Source of the DNA: Toxotes chatareus
Lineage: Eukaryota > Chordata > Actinopteri > Toxotidae
Direction of reading: 5' to 3'
Assembly (NCBI GenBank): GCA_016801885.1
Contig: CM028891.1
Location: 13,127,517 to 13,191,516, forward strand
DNA: 64,000 bases
Positions 54,801-62,690 of this stretch are shown here, one piece after another. Both the position numbers and the translations under genes were made by a program. The notes under the pieces are model-generated. The model saw only the letters and a program-made list of their open reading frames with translations. It had not been told where the DNA came from and did not search any database. The number at the start of each line of letters is the position of its first letter. Within the stretch, counting starts at the first letter, position 1.

Positions 54801-57800
54801 GTTCTGGTTCTAGGTACTGCTCTGGTGGTGCAGTGGGACCACGTCCACCTACAGGACAACTACAACCTGGGAAGTTTCACCTTCCAGGCCACGCTGCACA
54901 ACACCGGCAGGATCGTCTTTGCATACAAAGAGGTCAGGACTGATTAATCCAACCAGTTTTCTTTACATTTTAACACTTTCTCTGACATGTATCATTCTGG
55001 ATGAATGAATGAAGTTTGTACTAATGCACATACAACATACAACTCTACCCACCCTGCACACAGTATAAGCCAGAACTTGCTGCATGTGCATTTTTAAACT
55101 GCAAAAATGTCCAAAAATAGAGAAACCGTCTCGAACAGCTTTCACAAGCAGATCTTCAGACCTTCATTGTTCACAGCAAAGTTCGTAAATCACTGTCAAA
55201 ACCAGTTTCTGTAAAATACTGGAGAAATCAGAGCAAATGCTGATTAAGCAGTCTGTCTTGGCTTCTTCTCCAGGTTTTTGAGACAAAGGCAGCAAGTCAT
55301 AAGTGACATTCTAAAATCAGCATAGCACTTAATGTACAGTCAAAAGAAAACATGACTCACTTTTGACGCACCTTTAACAATCTGTTTAGCTTCTGTTACT
55401 GATTGTCTTCATTTTTTAAAAATGCCTAACACTTACTACTACCTCTGTCTTTACAGTTGAGAAGAAGGCGTCCCATGTTCACCCTTTCACTCTAGTTATT
55501 ATACTTGTCAGAGTGCTGCTGACATCATAAAATAATGGGTTTTGTAAGGAGGAACACTGCCTAATAAAATATGACTTAATGCTCTCATGCTGTTTCCTTA
55601 TGCTTGACTTGGTTGTAATATTATTTAGCATTACGTTACAAGTTCTGGGTCACTGAATGACAGAGACATTTTGTGTTAGATGTCCCTATGGTGTCTGTTA
55701 ATTTCCTAATTTTCAAAAATGCCTTGCAAAACAACCTAATTGAACTGGGAGAAAGAGAAATGAATGAAAAATAATCTCTAGCAGAGACTGTGGCAAAGGA
55801 GTGTGAAATTACAATAACTAAGATCTATGATAATTGCAGCGGTTGTAACAGAAGGCCTGCTTCTTTTATAACGGAGACCTATTTTGTATTTTCTTATTTT
55901 CACGTATTAGAAGAGCTGATCTGAAAGCCGCTGGATTAGTTTTTTCTAATAAGTGTTTCATTATGCTGCCATTGTTGCTCTGAAAAAGGCAGCCTGTGTA
56001 TACTATACTCTGAGTTAAAAAAAAACCCTTGCAGTGTTGCGTCATGGCCTCTGTGTTTGTCTTTTTTCCTCTGAGATAAGTCGGTCCTCTCAAAGTTGTT
56101 GCTCATTTCAGTCCCATCTGTATCTGAAATGTTTATTCTATGCACCAAAGACTTCCATATGCTTATTGAAGGTGCATAATTCCTGTGGGAGACGGTAATA
56201 AATTGGTTGAATTGTCGGGGCTGTCAGACTGGTGTGGCCCGCTTCTATTTTTCAGCCTGTCCCAGACAGATAGTCGTGGTCCTGGTAATTGATTTTCCCT
56301 TCTTCTATTTCAGATCCCCATTGAGGTGTCACAGATCAGCTCTGTCAATCACCCGGTGAAGGTGGGCCTGTCTGATGCCTTTGTGGTGGTCCACAAGATC
56401 CAGCAGATACCCAGTGAGTCTCAAACACGCTGCTCTAAACTTTTATTACTCAAATTCTCAATTAAAATTAAAACTATTAAAAAGTAAGAAGTAGAACAGG
56501 AGTTGTCCAATCATAGTTTAGGCACAGTGGGTCTGCCAAGCTTTGGATTTATCCACATGAAGAAGCAGTGAACAAGGGGCTGTAGTAAGACATTCCATAT
56601 CTAAAGAGTTAGGAGGGTGTTTCACATTTTGGGATTACAGGTTCTGATTAAAAGAAAAAGAAAAACAACTCTTTTAGGAAAAACGTCTTTCATCCAGTCG
56701 TTTTTTTATTTTTTTAAATACTTACATTTCCAAGGATCATAAAATTCCCAAAAAACATTTAGGTGACTGACTGAATTGTTTCATTATGTTTTTTAAGTAC
56801 CTTAAACTGTGTTTCATGAGTCTGAGTTCAGCCTCATGTGTTTTGCTTCAGCTCCAACTGTCACCACCTCTCCTCCAGCACCGTTCCACCTCTCTCAGTG
56901 GGCAGTGGGCAGAGCTGTGGGCACAGCTCCAGATCTGCCTCTCCTATTTGCTTTTGAGTTACTGTAATTTGGGCTCATTAAATTTAAAGCAGATGCGAGC
57001 AAAGGAGAGACATTTCAAACCTTTGTATCCAAAGTCAGACTCTCTGTCTTTCATGGGCTCTGATTCAAAGCCTGCCACAATAATGAGATGTCAAATATAA
57101 TTTATTCAGTAATTTAAACTGTTTTGATTGTGTGTGTGTGCGCGTGTGTAACTTGGACTGCATTTATTTGTCAAAGTTAATATTTTAGGCCTTTTTGTCC
57201 TTCATGTGGCATCCTTTTTACTATATGTAATATGATTTTTTTGTGCGTTTGGTTCAAGAGTAAAATTATTTCACTGTTTTGTCTTATCCGAAGGCTTTTT
57301 CAACAAAGTCTCTTTTTAGAAAGCTGTAGTTGGCACTGAGAGATTTGTATATTGAACCTGTTAGCGTAGTTCTCCTAGACTTCACAAACCACGCTGTCTT
57401 TGATGCCTCTGACACAACATGATGAAACCAGCGTGTTCAGCTGCTTGGTTGTGGTGTGACGAAATCGCGAATGAAAGCAGATTGAGGCTGAGGTGTTGCG
57501 TGGAACATGAACGATGTCTCTGAGGAGTATTGCCTTCTCCTCTTTATGTCAGGCCTTTTTTTTCTGCTTTGATAAACCATCTCAAATGATCACAATACTG
57601 ATTCTACTTCTCAAGAATTCTAAATACGCCTAAAATCATATTTGGGGAGAGATCAAACAGCTGAAACTGAATTTCTTCGATACAGACACTTAATGTATTG
57701 CCTGCCTTGCCCACGTTTTTGTATCGCATTAGACCAAATAAAGTGTGAATATATTTTTGAAGATTGCTTGGTAACTGACTGTCACCCACTCTCCCCAGTT

Positions 57801-60800
57801 ACTGTTTCCATGCCTGTCAGAGCTTCCTGTTATTGCACAGCACATATGCAGTTTATAAAAATATCAGAGGCAGATTGACTACTTGAAATACTTCATCATT
57901 TTTGAAACAGTTGGCCCTTGATTTCAGATGGAGGTAGAAAAAAGCAGCTGATCATTTCTAGCCAGTATTTTATGAAAAAAATGTAAGACTTTAATTTCAC
58001 TCCATTTGGCTGTTTATCTTCTAATTTTGTTCATATTTTCAAACAGTATGTTTTCACTTTTAACAGTCCTCATCCTAAAAGCCTTTTCTCCATAACTAAA
58101 CTAAGGGAATAAACCGATGTATCTGCCAAATGCAACACTACCTTGGTTAGTATTGGCTCGGCCTTCTGGAGTGAGAACTTCCCCAAATCCATGAAACCTA
58201 ACATTAGCCTGAACTCTGCTAGCATCCAGGACACAGTTACAGGTACTACTGTTGGTAGTAAGTTAGCCAGCTACACTAACAACAAGACCATGCCACATGC
58301 ACTCTGCTTTGGCATATTGAAAAATCCTAAGCCTGACAGACCTGCTGTACCTTGTCATGGTTGTTAACCTATGATTGGACAGTCTTTGTGTGGGGGGAGG
58401 GGTTTAGAGAGCGGTACAACTGCCAAGGAAGCCATGGCCACTATAAACAAAACAAAATAAAACTCTTGCAACAGGTGAAACAAACAAGGTTTTGCTTTCT
58501 CACTGTGCAACGAGCAGGTGATATTTGCAAAGTGCACAGGTTCGTGTCAGCGTCTCAAGGCAAAGGGCAACATTTGCATCCTGAGCCTGTCAGTCCAAAG
58601 GGCCTGACGTGCCCCATGAGCTGTTTGGCAACAGCTTGAGGAGAAAGCAAAGGACGCTAAAAGTAAAATCAGAGGTTTTTCATAATGATAGTGATCATAC
58701 TGCTGCAAATAATAGAGAAGAGCCCTTAAATGGGAGAGTATTCATGGAAGGACTAACCTTTCAGAAAACGCAAGAATCAGCAGTTTTCATGAAAAAGTAG
58801 AATTCCGTGGCTGCTCAGTTCTCCATAGGCAATCCATCTGATCCCACAACCAGATGGTTCAGTTTGTACGATGGTTACAGTTAATGTGTGACCTCAAGTC
58901 TCCCTTTGTTCTTGTACTCAGCATTTACAGTAGAAATGTAGGTGAAGATGGTCCTGAGGGGACAGTTGTAGAGAAATATGATTGTCCATGTTGGTACGTT
59001 AAGCTTTATTCCTAAAAAAAAAAATAGACAGGGAGGCTATGATCAGGACAGACTCTACCATGAGGAAGTGTTCCAACTGTGTTATGTGTCTCTGCAGCCA
59101 ATTACTGCATGGCAGCCATGGCAACCAGAGGGACATTTTTTAACCCCACTATAAGCTCAAATAAAACATTTTACACTGCCTCCAGGCAGAGCGTGTCTGC
59201 AGCCCATCCAGGAAAGATAGAGATGAGAGAGAAGATTTGTGTCCAGGGTGTGCAATTAACAGGTCAGGTACAAGCACTTATGGAGACCCGGGCTTTAATT
59301 TACTTTCCCAAGGCTCGATTATACATTATCAGTTACAGTGAGTTATTCTTAAATTGAAGCTGAAACCACCTCCACCCTTTTTTTCACATTGTCTTGTCTG
59401 TACCTGGATTAATAATCTAGATTCCGAGAAAGATGGAGCTGTTAATTAAATACAGTATATGGTTTTCTTTTTAGCTTTTAGGGCGTAATGATCCGTACAT
59501 GCGTCTTATTCACGGCTGAGCTTAGAGAAGAGCTTCAGAAGAAAAACTGTGATTTAATATATGGGAGATATCAAAGAGCCAAGAGTGTAATCAGAAGGTG
59601 ACCATGGTCAGTTGAACATACTATTTTGTATAAAAGTCCAAACACCTACACTAAGTGCTGTCTGATGAGAGGAGAGTGTAAGCCTGCCATTATTTCACAA
59701 TCAATTTTCATCTCAGTGTCTTCACATTGCATTTCCATTGATTTTTATGCAGCTCTTTGACAGAGATGAATAAGCAATAAGATGCAGTCTGTTGTTGTGA
59801 TTTCATCAAAGCAAATATGTATGTGATACTGTTTTTTCTGTCATGTAAACAGTGTATTTCTGAGGAGAGTGGCACTGGATCTTCTCTGGATTTAATTTGA
59901 ATATTGGTTAACTGACCCTCTTGTGCGTAATCGATGACACAAGTTTGCAAATCTGCTTGTGTTTGATAGTATCAGTGGAAGGTAACTAAATCCTCATTAG
60001 CTGTTGTTTATGTTGTGGCTGAGACTGGACTATAGCTGATCTGATTTGCAGCTTCCTTCCACCTACAAAGCAGAGGCCAGCGAGGCTGCGCAGTCTGCCC
60101 ACACATCAACAGGCTCAGGCGGGGGAAACTGACCTTCCTCTGGTCCCCTCCGTGTCGTTAGGCACCTGATAATCCTTTTGCTACAGGCAAGAGGAAGTCA
60201 GTCACCAGGGGAGGAGATGAGGGGAAAGGAAGGGTGGTCTTATTCTGCGGTTAGACCGAGCTGGCTCGCATTTGCTGCTTTGATCAGTTGTCCTGTGTGT
60301 AATCAAACCCAGCAGGACTGCAGGGAAACAACATCCTATGGGAAAAACAACAGTGTCGGCAGCTTGGTCAACAATTTCCAGACCAAAAAAAAAAAATAAC
60401 CATTCAAGCTTGAATAGTGTTAAATGAATATTCACGTAAACCGTATTTCCCAAAATGTCAAAACTGTTCTACTAACTTTAAAACTGTCTCCCCAAATGAC
60501 AATATTATATGATGAATGAGACTTGGGAGTCTCTGATTACTGTACGTCACACATCCATAGTCTGGTGTATTGCATTTCAATTTTGTAGCTCACTGGTCAA
60601 GCAAATACAAGTGCTATAAGAAATGTCATGTATTGAGCAATGTCACGATGCACGTTTGCAGAGCATCTCAGTGACTTATTCTACAGATGTACTGACTCAT
60701 TCCTGGAACTCCTGCATCGAAAGTCACATAAAAATCCAAGTTTAGATTAACCACAGGACATATGAAAAGCACACGGGCGTTATTATCAGATCTGAGCCGT

Positions 60801-61631
60801 TTTGACTTTAACAAAAGGATGTATTTCATCCTCCTCTTTTTCCATTTCCACTGATGGTAGTGAAGCTGCATGGCCAGCAAAAGCAAGCTGCCCATTTTAC
60901 ACTTGCCCATACGAGGGCCGGAATGCAATAAGAGTCAATGATGTATCTAATCAATCGCTCCTGATGACTTGCTGTTACAGATGACTGGGAAGGCAGCCTT
61001 TCAACAGGGTCTGATTGATATCAGCTCCCAGGGGAAATTGCTACCGTCCATTGCCAAGTCGTTGGCTGACACTTGGGCACAAAGAGAGGGGAGAAATAAA
61101 GTGCTGTGGTAGCATCCCTTATGACCCGATTCTGCCTCCCGCTCTCGTTCCTCTTTCTTCAGGGACCACTTGTCCCAGTTTTTATCTCTGGGTGGAAGAT
61201 TTGGGATGGTTTATTCGCTCTCTCTCACTCTGTCTCCTCCTCTCTCCAAAACAAAGACGTGAGGCGGAGGACAATCTACGAGTACCACCGTGTGGAGCTG
61301 ACGAAGACGAAGATCACCAATTCAACAGCCGTGGAAATGATGCCTTTACCCAGTAAGGAGAATTTATTGTAACAGCTTTTGGCACATAACACTCTGCACA
61401 GTATGGGCATTTAGGTTTTATTCGATCAATTCCTTATCATTATGAGACCTTTTCAGTGGACAGGACCTCGGCTCTATGTCAGTTAGGCCGTTGAGTGCAT
61501 AACATGTCATAATAGTAAACTGACCTGATTTGATCTTTCCTCTCTCCAGCCTGTCTCCAGTTCACCAGCTGTAGCGCCTGCATCTCCTCACAGATCAACT
61601 TCAACTGTAGCTGGTGTCATCGCCTCAACAG
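3766..61631 (+). CDS. plxdc2: Plexin domain-containing protein 2 (partial, exons 1-9)
   Basis: Coding joins: 3766-3859, 33932-34155, 41937-42083, 44783-44852, 50376-50498, 54814-54932, 56314-56413, 61257-61352, 61550-61631 (1055 nt; 351 codons plus 2 bases). Phases match at every junction (1,0,0,1,1,0,1,1,2) and no stop interrupts the frame. The product has a signal peptide (about 1-25), a variable acidic linker (33-106), a nidogen-like ectodomain (about 107-325) and the first half of a PSI domain (326 onward, five Cys visible). It strongly resembles vertebrate PLXDC2, for example in the stretches DLWVNIDQM, HGILSNTHRQAA and NFDPSVSRNST. N-glycosylation sequons lie at N101, N158, N211, N314 and N343. 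Family knowledge: PLXDC1 and PLXDC2 are cell-surface proteins reported as receptors for the secreted factor PEDF. Human PLXDC2 is about 530 residues, so roughly the last third, with the membrane segment, is outside the window. PLXDC1 is the alternative, but the ectodomain wording fits PLXDC2. A teleost a/b duplicate status cannot be told. Confidence 0.95.
4893..4921. repeat. Compound microsatellite (TG)8(AG)6
   Basis: An uninterrupted TG run passes directly into an AG run. It lies in intron 1, about 1 kb after exon 1, and is likely length-polymorphic. Confidence 0.9.
8902..8930. repeat. Perfect palindrome, 14-bp arms, one-base centre
   Basis: Arm TTCAGCGTGCATGG (8902-8915), T at 8916, then its exact reverse complement (8917-8930). 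It does not extend further on either side. The loop is too small for a microRNA precursor. It could form a cruciform, bind a dimeric factor, or be the junction of an inverted duplication. Confidence 0.9.
10204..10225. repeat. Short perfect stem-loop
   Basis: ACTTTGATG (10204-10212) and CATCAAAGT (10217-10225) flank a 4-base loop. The arms contain a TTTGAT core resembling a TCF/LEF site in both orientations, which may be chance. Confidence 0.6.
11129..11145. repeat. TG microsatellite
   Basis: About eight uninterrupted TG units in intron 1. Confidence 0.85.
12030..12165. promoter_or_regulatory. Candidate conserved non-coding element
   Basis: Contains clustered homeodomain-type cores (GCTAATTAG at 12076, TAAATTAG at 12093, TTAATTATGAAT at 12111) flanked by two SOX-like words, CCTTTGT at 12050 and ACAAAGG at 12142. 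The sequence is not a recognised repeat. Enhancer status is inference; no comparison was possible. Confidence 0.25.
12310..12605. mobile_element. Fold-back element (long imperfect inverted repeat)
   Basis: The left half is rich in GAAAAC/ACAACAAAACAG and the right half in its complement. 12391-12425 pairs with 12461-12500 with few mismatches around a loop of about 35 bases. Outer ends also pair: TTGCAAAACACAACAAC at about 12313 against the complement of GTTGTGTTTTCCTGTTTTGC at about 12580-12600. No coding content. This is most simply a MITE-like non-autonomous DNA element; the family is not assigned. Confidence 0.55.
15412..15458 (-). mobile_element. Possible tRNA-derived SINE head (degenerate)
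   Basis: Read on the minus strand, this contains TGGCTCAGGTGG, a good RNA polymerase III A box, followed by GTAGAGCATGTTGAGC and a GGTTGGCGG stretch. The wording is like the 5' head of tRNA-derived SINEs common in fish. The B box is poor and no full cloverleaf can be drawn, so it is a remnant at best. Confidence 0.4.
15784..15812. mobile_element. Solo terminal end of a Tc1/mariner-like element
   Basis: CATACTTTTGGCCATATAGT (15790-15809) followed by GTA matches the end sequence I associate with Tc1/mariner-type and related MITE elements in fish. The matching opposite end is not found nearby, so only one terminus appears to remain; the upstream bases may be decayed interior. Confidence 0.5.
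17505..17705. promoter_or_regulatory. Candidate conserved non-coding element
   Basis: A stretch of higher complexity and balanced composition with TALE-homeodomain-like words: TGACAG (17525), TGATTGAC (17607) and CTGTCA (17634). It is neither repeat-like nor coding. Suggested only by texture and motif content. Confidence 0.22.
18840..18905 (+). mobile_element. Possible SINE fragment
   Basis: GGTCTGGGCTCAAGCC followed by TGTCCAGCAAGACACC resembles the 'GGTTCGA...CCTTGAGCAAGACAC' segment shared by several fish tRNA-type SINEs. Short and degenerate. Confidence 0.3.
19040..19370. repeat. Interspersed repeat with internal ~135-bp tandem unit
   Basis: GAGGATGAATCCTAATTGCT with the following TTAGTGACCCTTTAACTTTT (from 19053) is echoed by GAGGAATTGCAATCACTTTG and GTGATCCCTTAACCTTTC (from about 19187). 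The wording 'ccagaggatgaatcctaa...ctttggtgatcc' is a repeat I associate with many fish genomes. It has no open frame of note. The element class is unknown to me. Confidence 0.6.
21520..21756 (-). repeat. Fish-type interspersed repeat (minus orientation)
   Basis: Contains AGAGGTGCTTGTAGGTAGAT, CTGAGCCTGGCTAACTGTTT and ATGCTAAACTAAGCTAA, then GGTATGAGAGTGAAACTCTC. These are successive landmarks of a common fish repeat read in reverse (AGCTAGCCTGGCTCTGTCC...). The first 30 bases, GCTCAACATTTTAGGAAATA, instead read as the forward end of the same repeat, suggesting inverted ends or a rearranged copy. Confidence 0.55.
25018..25040. repeat. TTG trinucleotide run
   Basis: Imperfect (TTG)n with one GCT interruption, in intron 1. 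Confidence 0.8.
25290..25309. repeat. CA microsatellite
   Basis: About ten uninterrupted AC/CA units in intron 1. Confidence 0.9.
25631..25767. mobile_element. MITE-like inverted-repeat element, copy A
   Basis: The left end CTGAAGACATTTTGACT and right end AAGTCAAGATGTCTGCTCTG are imperfect inverted repeats. The interior GAAAGCACAAGTGTAAGTAA and TAAAATGAAT match the copy at 52301-52531 (GAAAAGCACAAGTGTAAACA, TAAAATTAAT). Copy A lacks about 95 internal bases present in copy B. Non-coding. Confidence 0.65.
28105..28400. repeat. Degenerate repeat with CCGAT/ATCGAT motifs
   Basis: GGTTGATCGATATGG, then GACACGGATACCGATTATTA and GAGACCGATAAATATGC, resembles a class of vertebrate repeats with 'ccgatatcggtatcgg' ends. 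The right boundary is uncertain. Confidence 0.35.
29281..29577. mobile_element. Interspersed repeat, family 3 copy 1
   Basis: ATATCTTTGGGTTTTGGACC, then TTGGAAATGTTGATGGACAT, then TTGTCTGACATTTAATACAA and AATAATTAACAGATTA. The same run of landmarks occurs in a very common fish repeat with 'taatcgattaatcg' ends. Its 3' part pairs with the copy at 46550-46655. Non-coding. Confidence 0.6.
29823..29986. mobile_element. MITE-like inverted-repeat element, family 2 copy 1
   Basis: The ends GGAAGGGTCAGTTCAATGAA and GGGTGAATTGACCCTTTAAA are imperfect inverted repeats. The right end is the same as that of the element at 53824-54221 (GGGTGAATTGACCCTTTA). The interiors differ, so the two are different deletion derivatives or subfamilies. 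Confidence 0.6.
33932..34155 (+). CDS. plxdc2: plxdc2 exon 2: N-terminal ectodomain linker
   Basis: Completes Gly32 and encodes residues 33-106. The acceptor is a pyrimidine tract ending TCTCTCAG. The donor is GAG|GTACGT, phase 0. Residues YSHRWRR and the later DSNRAS and SQIE match the corresponding part of human PLXDC2 (YSHRWKR, DTNRAS, TQIE); the rest is diverged. A Glu/Gln-rich run (QEQEQEPEQ, about 34063-34089) and the sequon NSS (N101) are present. This is the least conserved part of the family's ectodomain and is probably extended and flexible. The exon lies some 30 kb from exon 1. Confidence 0.92.
34156..41936 (+). other. plxdc2: plxdc2 intron 2
   Basis: Bounded by GTACGT and TTTTTATAG. 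It has no recognisable gene. It holds a short CA-rich patch near 36254-36274, T-rich runs near 40030 and 41380, an AT-rich block around 39870-40140 and the palindrome at 40476-40493. The rest looks like unremarkable intron sequence. Confidence 0.9.
40476..40493. repeat. 18-bp perfect palindrome
   Basis: CTTCCCCTTAAGGGGAAG, two 9-bp arms with no loop, inside a C-rich stretch of intron 2. Possibly chance in low-complexity sequence. Confidence 0.7.
41937..42083 (+). CDS. plxdc2: plxdc2 exon 3: start of nidogen-like ectodomain
   Basis: Encodes residues 107-155 exactly (49 codons, phase 0 at both ends). The acceptor is TTTTTATAG and the donor is GCG|GTAAGT. The peptide begins EDTDHNYY and includes DLWVNIDQM and HGILSNTHRQAA, nearly identical to vertebrate PLXDC2. 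This is one of the clearest identifiers in the window. An antisense open frame of 146 codons (41875-42315) runs across this exon and is treated as a shadow. Confidence 0.96.
43800..43900. repeat. Degenerate AAGTCAAAATT / TCATAATTTTGA repeat block
   Basis: AAGTCAAAATTTAGAGATGC, CATAATTTTGACATAGTAAA, CTTGTCATATCACAG and GTCATAATTTTGATTT follow one another. The pattern is like the AAGTCATAATTTTGA satellites seen in fish introns. Confidence 0.45.
44085..44111. repeat. AATAC/ATAC short tandem repeat
   Basis: Three AATAC units grade into ATAC units. Confidence 0.7.
44783..44852 (+). CDS. plxdc2: plxdc2 exon 4: nidogen-like ectodomain
   Basis: Encodes residues 156-178 plus one base of Gly179. The acceptor is TTTTTCCCTCACAG and the donor is GCG|GTAAGT. 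The peptide RVNLSFDFPFYGHFLREIT is essentially the human sequence and carries the sequon NLS (N158). The FPFYG wording is the hallmark start of the nidogen/plexin-domain-containing fold. It is too short to stand out as an open frame and was located by homology and splice sites. Confidence 0.96.
46550..46655. mobile_element. Interspersed repeat, family 3 copy 2 (3' end)
   Basis: TTTTCACTATTTTCTGGCAC, then ACAATTAATTGATTATTTCT and GATCGATGATGAAAATAATC followed by ATTGGTTGCTGCCCT. It aligns with the 3' part of the copy at 29281-29577 and ends in the typical 'gaaaataatcgttagttgcagccct' wording of the family. Confidence 0.6.
47585..47601. repeat. CT microsatellite
   Basis: Uninterrupted CT run in intron 4. 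Confidence 0.8.
47944..47969. repeat. (TG)13 microsatellite
   Basis: Longest pure dinucleotide run in the window; likely polymorphic. Alternating TG tracts can adopt Z-DNA. Confidence 0.92.
49267..49391. mobile_element. Small inverted-repeat element
   Basis: A perfect 11-bp inverted repeat, GAATAGTTTGA (49267-49277) and TCAAACTATTC (49381-49391), brackets about 103 bases of AT-rich non-coding DNA. 'AAAGGAATAGTTTGACATTT' is the known start of an abundant fish repeat, so this is probably a deleted non-autonomous copy. Confidence 0.55.
49542..49568. repeat. 11-bp tandem repeat
   Basis: CTTGAATTAAT occurs twice in tandem plus a partial third unit. Confidence 0.8.
50376..50498 (+). CDS. plxdc2: plxdc2 exon 5: nidogen-like ectodomain
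   Basis: Completes Gly179, encodes residues 180-219 and gives the first base of Gly220. The acceptor is TTTTTCTCCCACAG and the donor is ACG|GTAATA. The peptide contains IYTGDVVHRMLTATQYIAP and NFDPSVSRNST, with a sequon at N211. As I recall human PLXDC2, Ile replaces Arg in the STVxYFDNG stretch, a small lineage difference. The rest is nearly unchanged. Confidence 0.96.
52301..52531. mobile_element. MITE-like inverted-repeat element, copy B
   Basis: The left end CAAGAGACATTTTGATGTGT and right end AAGTCAAAATATCTGCTCTT are imperfect inverted repeats of each other. The interior shares GAAAAGCACAAGTGTAAACA with copy A at 25631-25767 and keeps about 95 bases that A lacks. The preceding 150 bases (about 52140-52300) also look repetitive, with GTGTTTCGGGCTCTGTGTCA. 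Confidence 0.65.
53824..54221. mobile_element. MITE-like inverted-repeat element, family 2 copy 2
   Basis: The left end TTAAAGGGCCAGGTCACCCA and right end TTTGGGTGAATTGACCCTTT are inverted repeats with about four mismatches in 22. The AT-rich 350-base interior has no coding potential. The right end is shared with 29967-29986. Confidence 0.65.
54814..54932 (+). CDS. plxdc2: plxdc2 exon 6: nidogen-like ectodomain
   Basis: Completes Gly220 and encodes residues 221-259, ending in phase 0. The acceptor is GGTTCTGGTTCTAG and the donor is GAG|GTCAGG. The peptide includes ALVVQWDHVHLQDNYNLG and GSFTFQATL, followed by HNTGRIVFAYKE, where human has LMDGRIIFGYKE. The WDHV...FQATL...GRI.F.Y pattern is typical of the nidogen-like domain core. 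Confidence 0.96.
54933..56313 (+). other. plxdc2: plxdc2 intron 6
   Basis: Bounded by GTCAGG and CTATTTCAG. About 1.4 kb. I see nothing in it beyond ordinary AT-rich intron sequence. Confidence 0.9.
56314..56413 (+). CDS. plxdc2: plxdc2 exon 7: nidogen-like ectodomain
   Basis: Encodes residues 260-292 plus the first base of Asn293. The acceptor is CTTCTTCTATTTCAG and the donor is CCA|GTGAGT. The peptide includes VTQISS-like VSQISSVNHPVKVG and LSDAFVVVHKIQQIP, almost the human wording. No sequon or cysteine is present. It sits downstream of the shortest of the kilobase-scale introns (intron 6, about 1.4 kb). Confidence 0.95.
56414..61256 (+). other. plxdc2: plxdc2 intron 7
   Basis: Bounded by GTGAGT and AACAAAG. 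It has a short TG/CG alternating run at 57127-57149 and A-runs near 59013 and 60385. No gene or clearly recognised mobile element was found. Confidence 0.88.
61257..61352 (+). CDS. plxdc2: plxdc2 exon 8: end of nidogen-like region
   Basis: Completes Asn293, encodes residues 294-324 and gives the first base of Thr325. The peptide VRRRTIYEYHRVEL and the sequon NST (N314) match PLXDC2. The donor is CCA|GTAAGG. The acceptor is unusual: a good CT-rich tract is followed by AAAACAAAG, so the base before AG is A rather than a pyrimidine. It is nevertheless the only AG that restores the Asn codon and frame. The frame is also open upstream of the acceptor, back to about 61106. Confidence 0.93.
61353..61549 (+). 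other. plxdc2: plxdc2 intron 8 (197 bp)
   Basis: Bounded by GTAAGG and CTCTCCAG. It is far shorter than the other introns of the gene and contains no feature of its own. Confidence 0.92.
61550..61631 (+). CDS. plxdc2: plxdc2 exon 9: first half of PSI domain
   Basis: Completes Thr325, encodes residues 326-351 and gives two bases of codon 352. The acceptor is TTTCCTCTCTCCAG and the donor is CAG|GTCGGA. Cysteines at 326, 332, 335, 344 and 347 follow the plexin/semaphorin/integrin (PSI) pattern CLQF..C..C........CSWC. The sequon N343 lies inside it. The remaining PSI cysteines must be supplied by the next exon, which I do not see before 64000, so the domain is cut by the window edge rather than broken. 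Confidence 0.94.
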
Positions 61632-62670
61632 GTCGGATATGTGGACACTTTTACTTAAAAATATAAAAATAAAAAACATGTTTATTTAATTAATGTGAAT
61701 TGGCTTTGGCTAGTAGCTCAGCTGAATGAAGCTGAGCTAATTGAGCTTCAACATTAGCACTTTTTCTCTCACTTTATATTTATGATAAGAATAAAACCAA
61801 CCAGACGCCACGGGTTACTCTCGGGTGTCCACTAAATCAGAAATACTCAGATTTAACTTTAGACTAGCTTATTTTTGTTAAGGGGAAGGTTTTGCTCATG
61901 GTTTTGCAGACTTTCAATTAAAACAACACCCTGCTGGAGTACAGACAGTCTGCAAGCATCTCATACATATAGTATGATGATGAAAAATTTATTTTTGTAT
62001 AATTGTGTGTCAGGATCAGGCAACCTCAAAAATGTTCTCCTCTATTACCCTCACAAAAAAAAATCTACTCAGTGAGTGGAAAGTTGTTCTGCGATTTAGA
62101 CTCTACAGCAGCTTATTCCAACATTCGCTCACACCTGTTCTGTCAACCTCTGGTCTCCTTTTTATCTTATCCTTCCTGTCTCTCGGCACTTCAAACAAAA
62201 GTAAATATTTGAGCTGCTAAAGAAGTGTTAGTGTTCCTCCTCAGAATCTCCTGACAGCTGAGATGTGAGCTGTGGTGGGTTTTGTTTTGCTGGGTGGAAA
62301 AGTTTGAGTTAAAAAGGCAGAGAGGAGAATAAATTATGGAGAGATAGGCGAGTTGTGTTATCATCTGTGCAAGTTAAGAAAGTCTCAACTTGCAAGCCAA
62401 TACATGTTTACTGTCCTGATAAATGTCTTGGCTGAATTTGCTGAAAATGTTTTTTGTAGGTTGTTGTTGCGATTTTTCTGTCTGACTCGGGGCAGCCGCC
62501 ATCCCTTCTCTTTGTATGTCGCTGCATTTTGAGCGCCTTATGCATCAAATATTAATCTGCCACTCTTTTATTTCGGACTCATCATTTATTCTGTGAGTAA
62601 TGTGGTTGACTGGAGAAATGTGCAGCATTTCTGCTCTGTCCGTAGAGATTTGTTATTTAGGACTTCCAGG

Positions 62671-62690
62671 GGTTTTTTTTTTTTTTTTTT
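62671..62690. repeat. Poly-T run
   Basis: About 20 consecutive T in intron 9. It could be the complement of a retroelement poly-A tail, but no body is recognised beside it. Confidence 0.8.

Larger units (their letters stand above)
50499..54813 (+). other. plxdc2: plxdc2 intron 5
   Basis: Bounded by GTAATA and GGTTCTAG. Repeat remnants occupy roughly 52140-52531 and 53824-54221. The remainder is AT-rich and shows no gene. Confidence 0.9.

Noticed and set aside
54814..54960. Reading exon 6 on past its donor to a stop shortly after
   Set aside because: GAG|GTCAGG is a proper donor and the next conserved residues (IPIEVSQISS) are encoded in phase at 56314. The stop is intronic.
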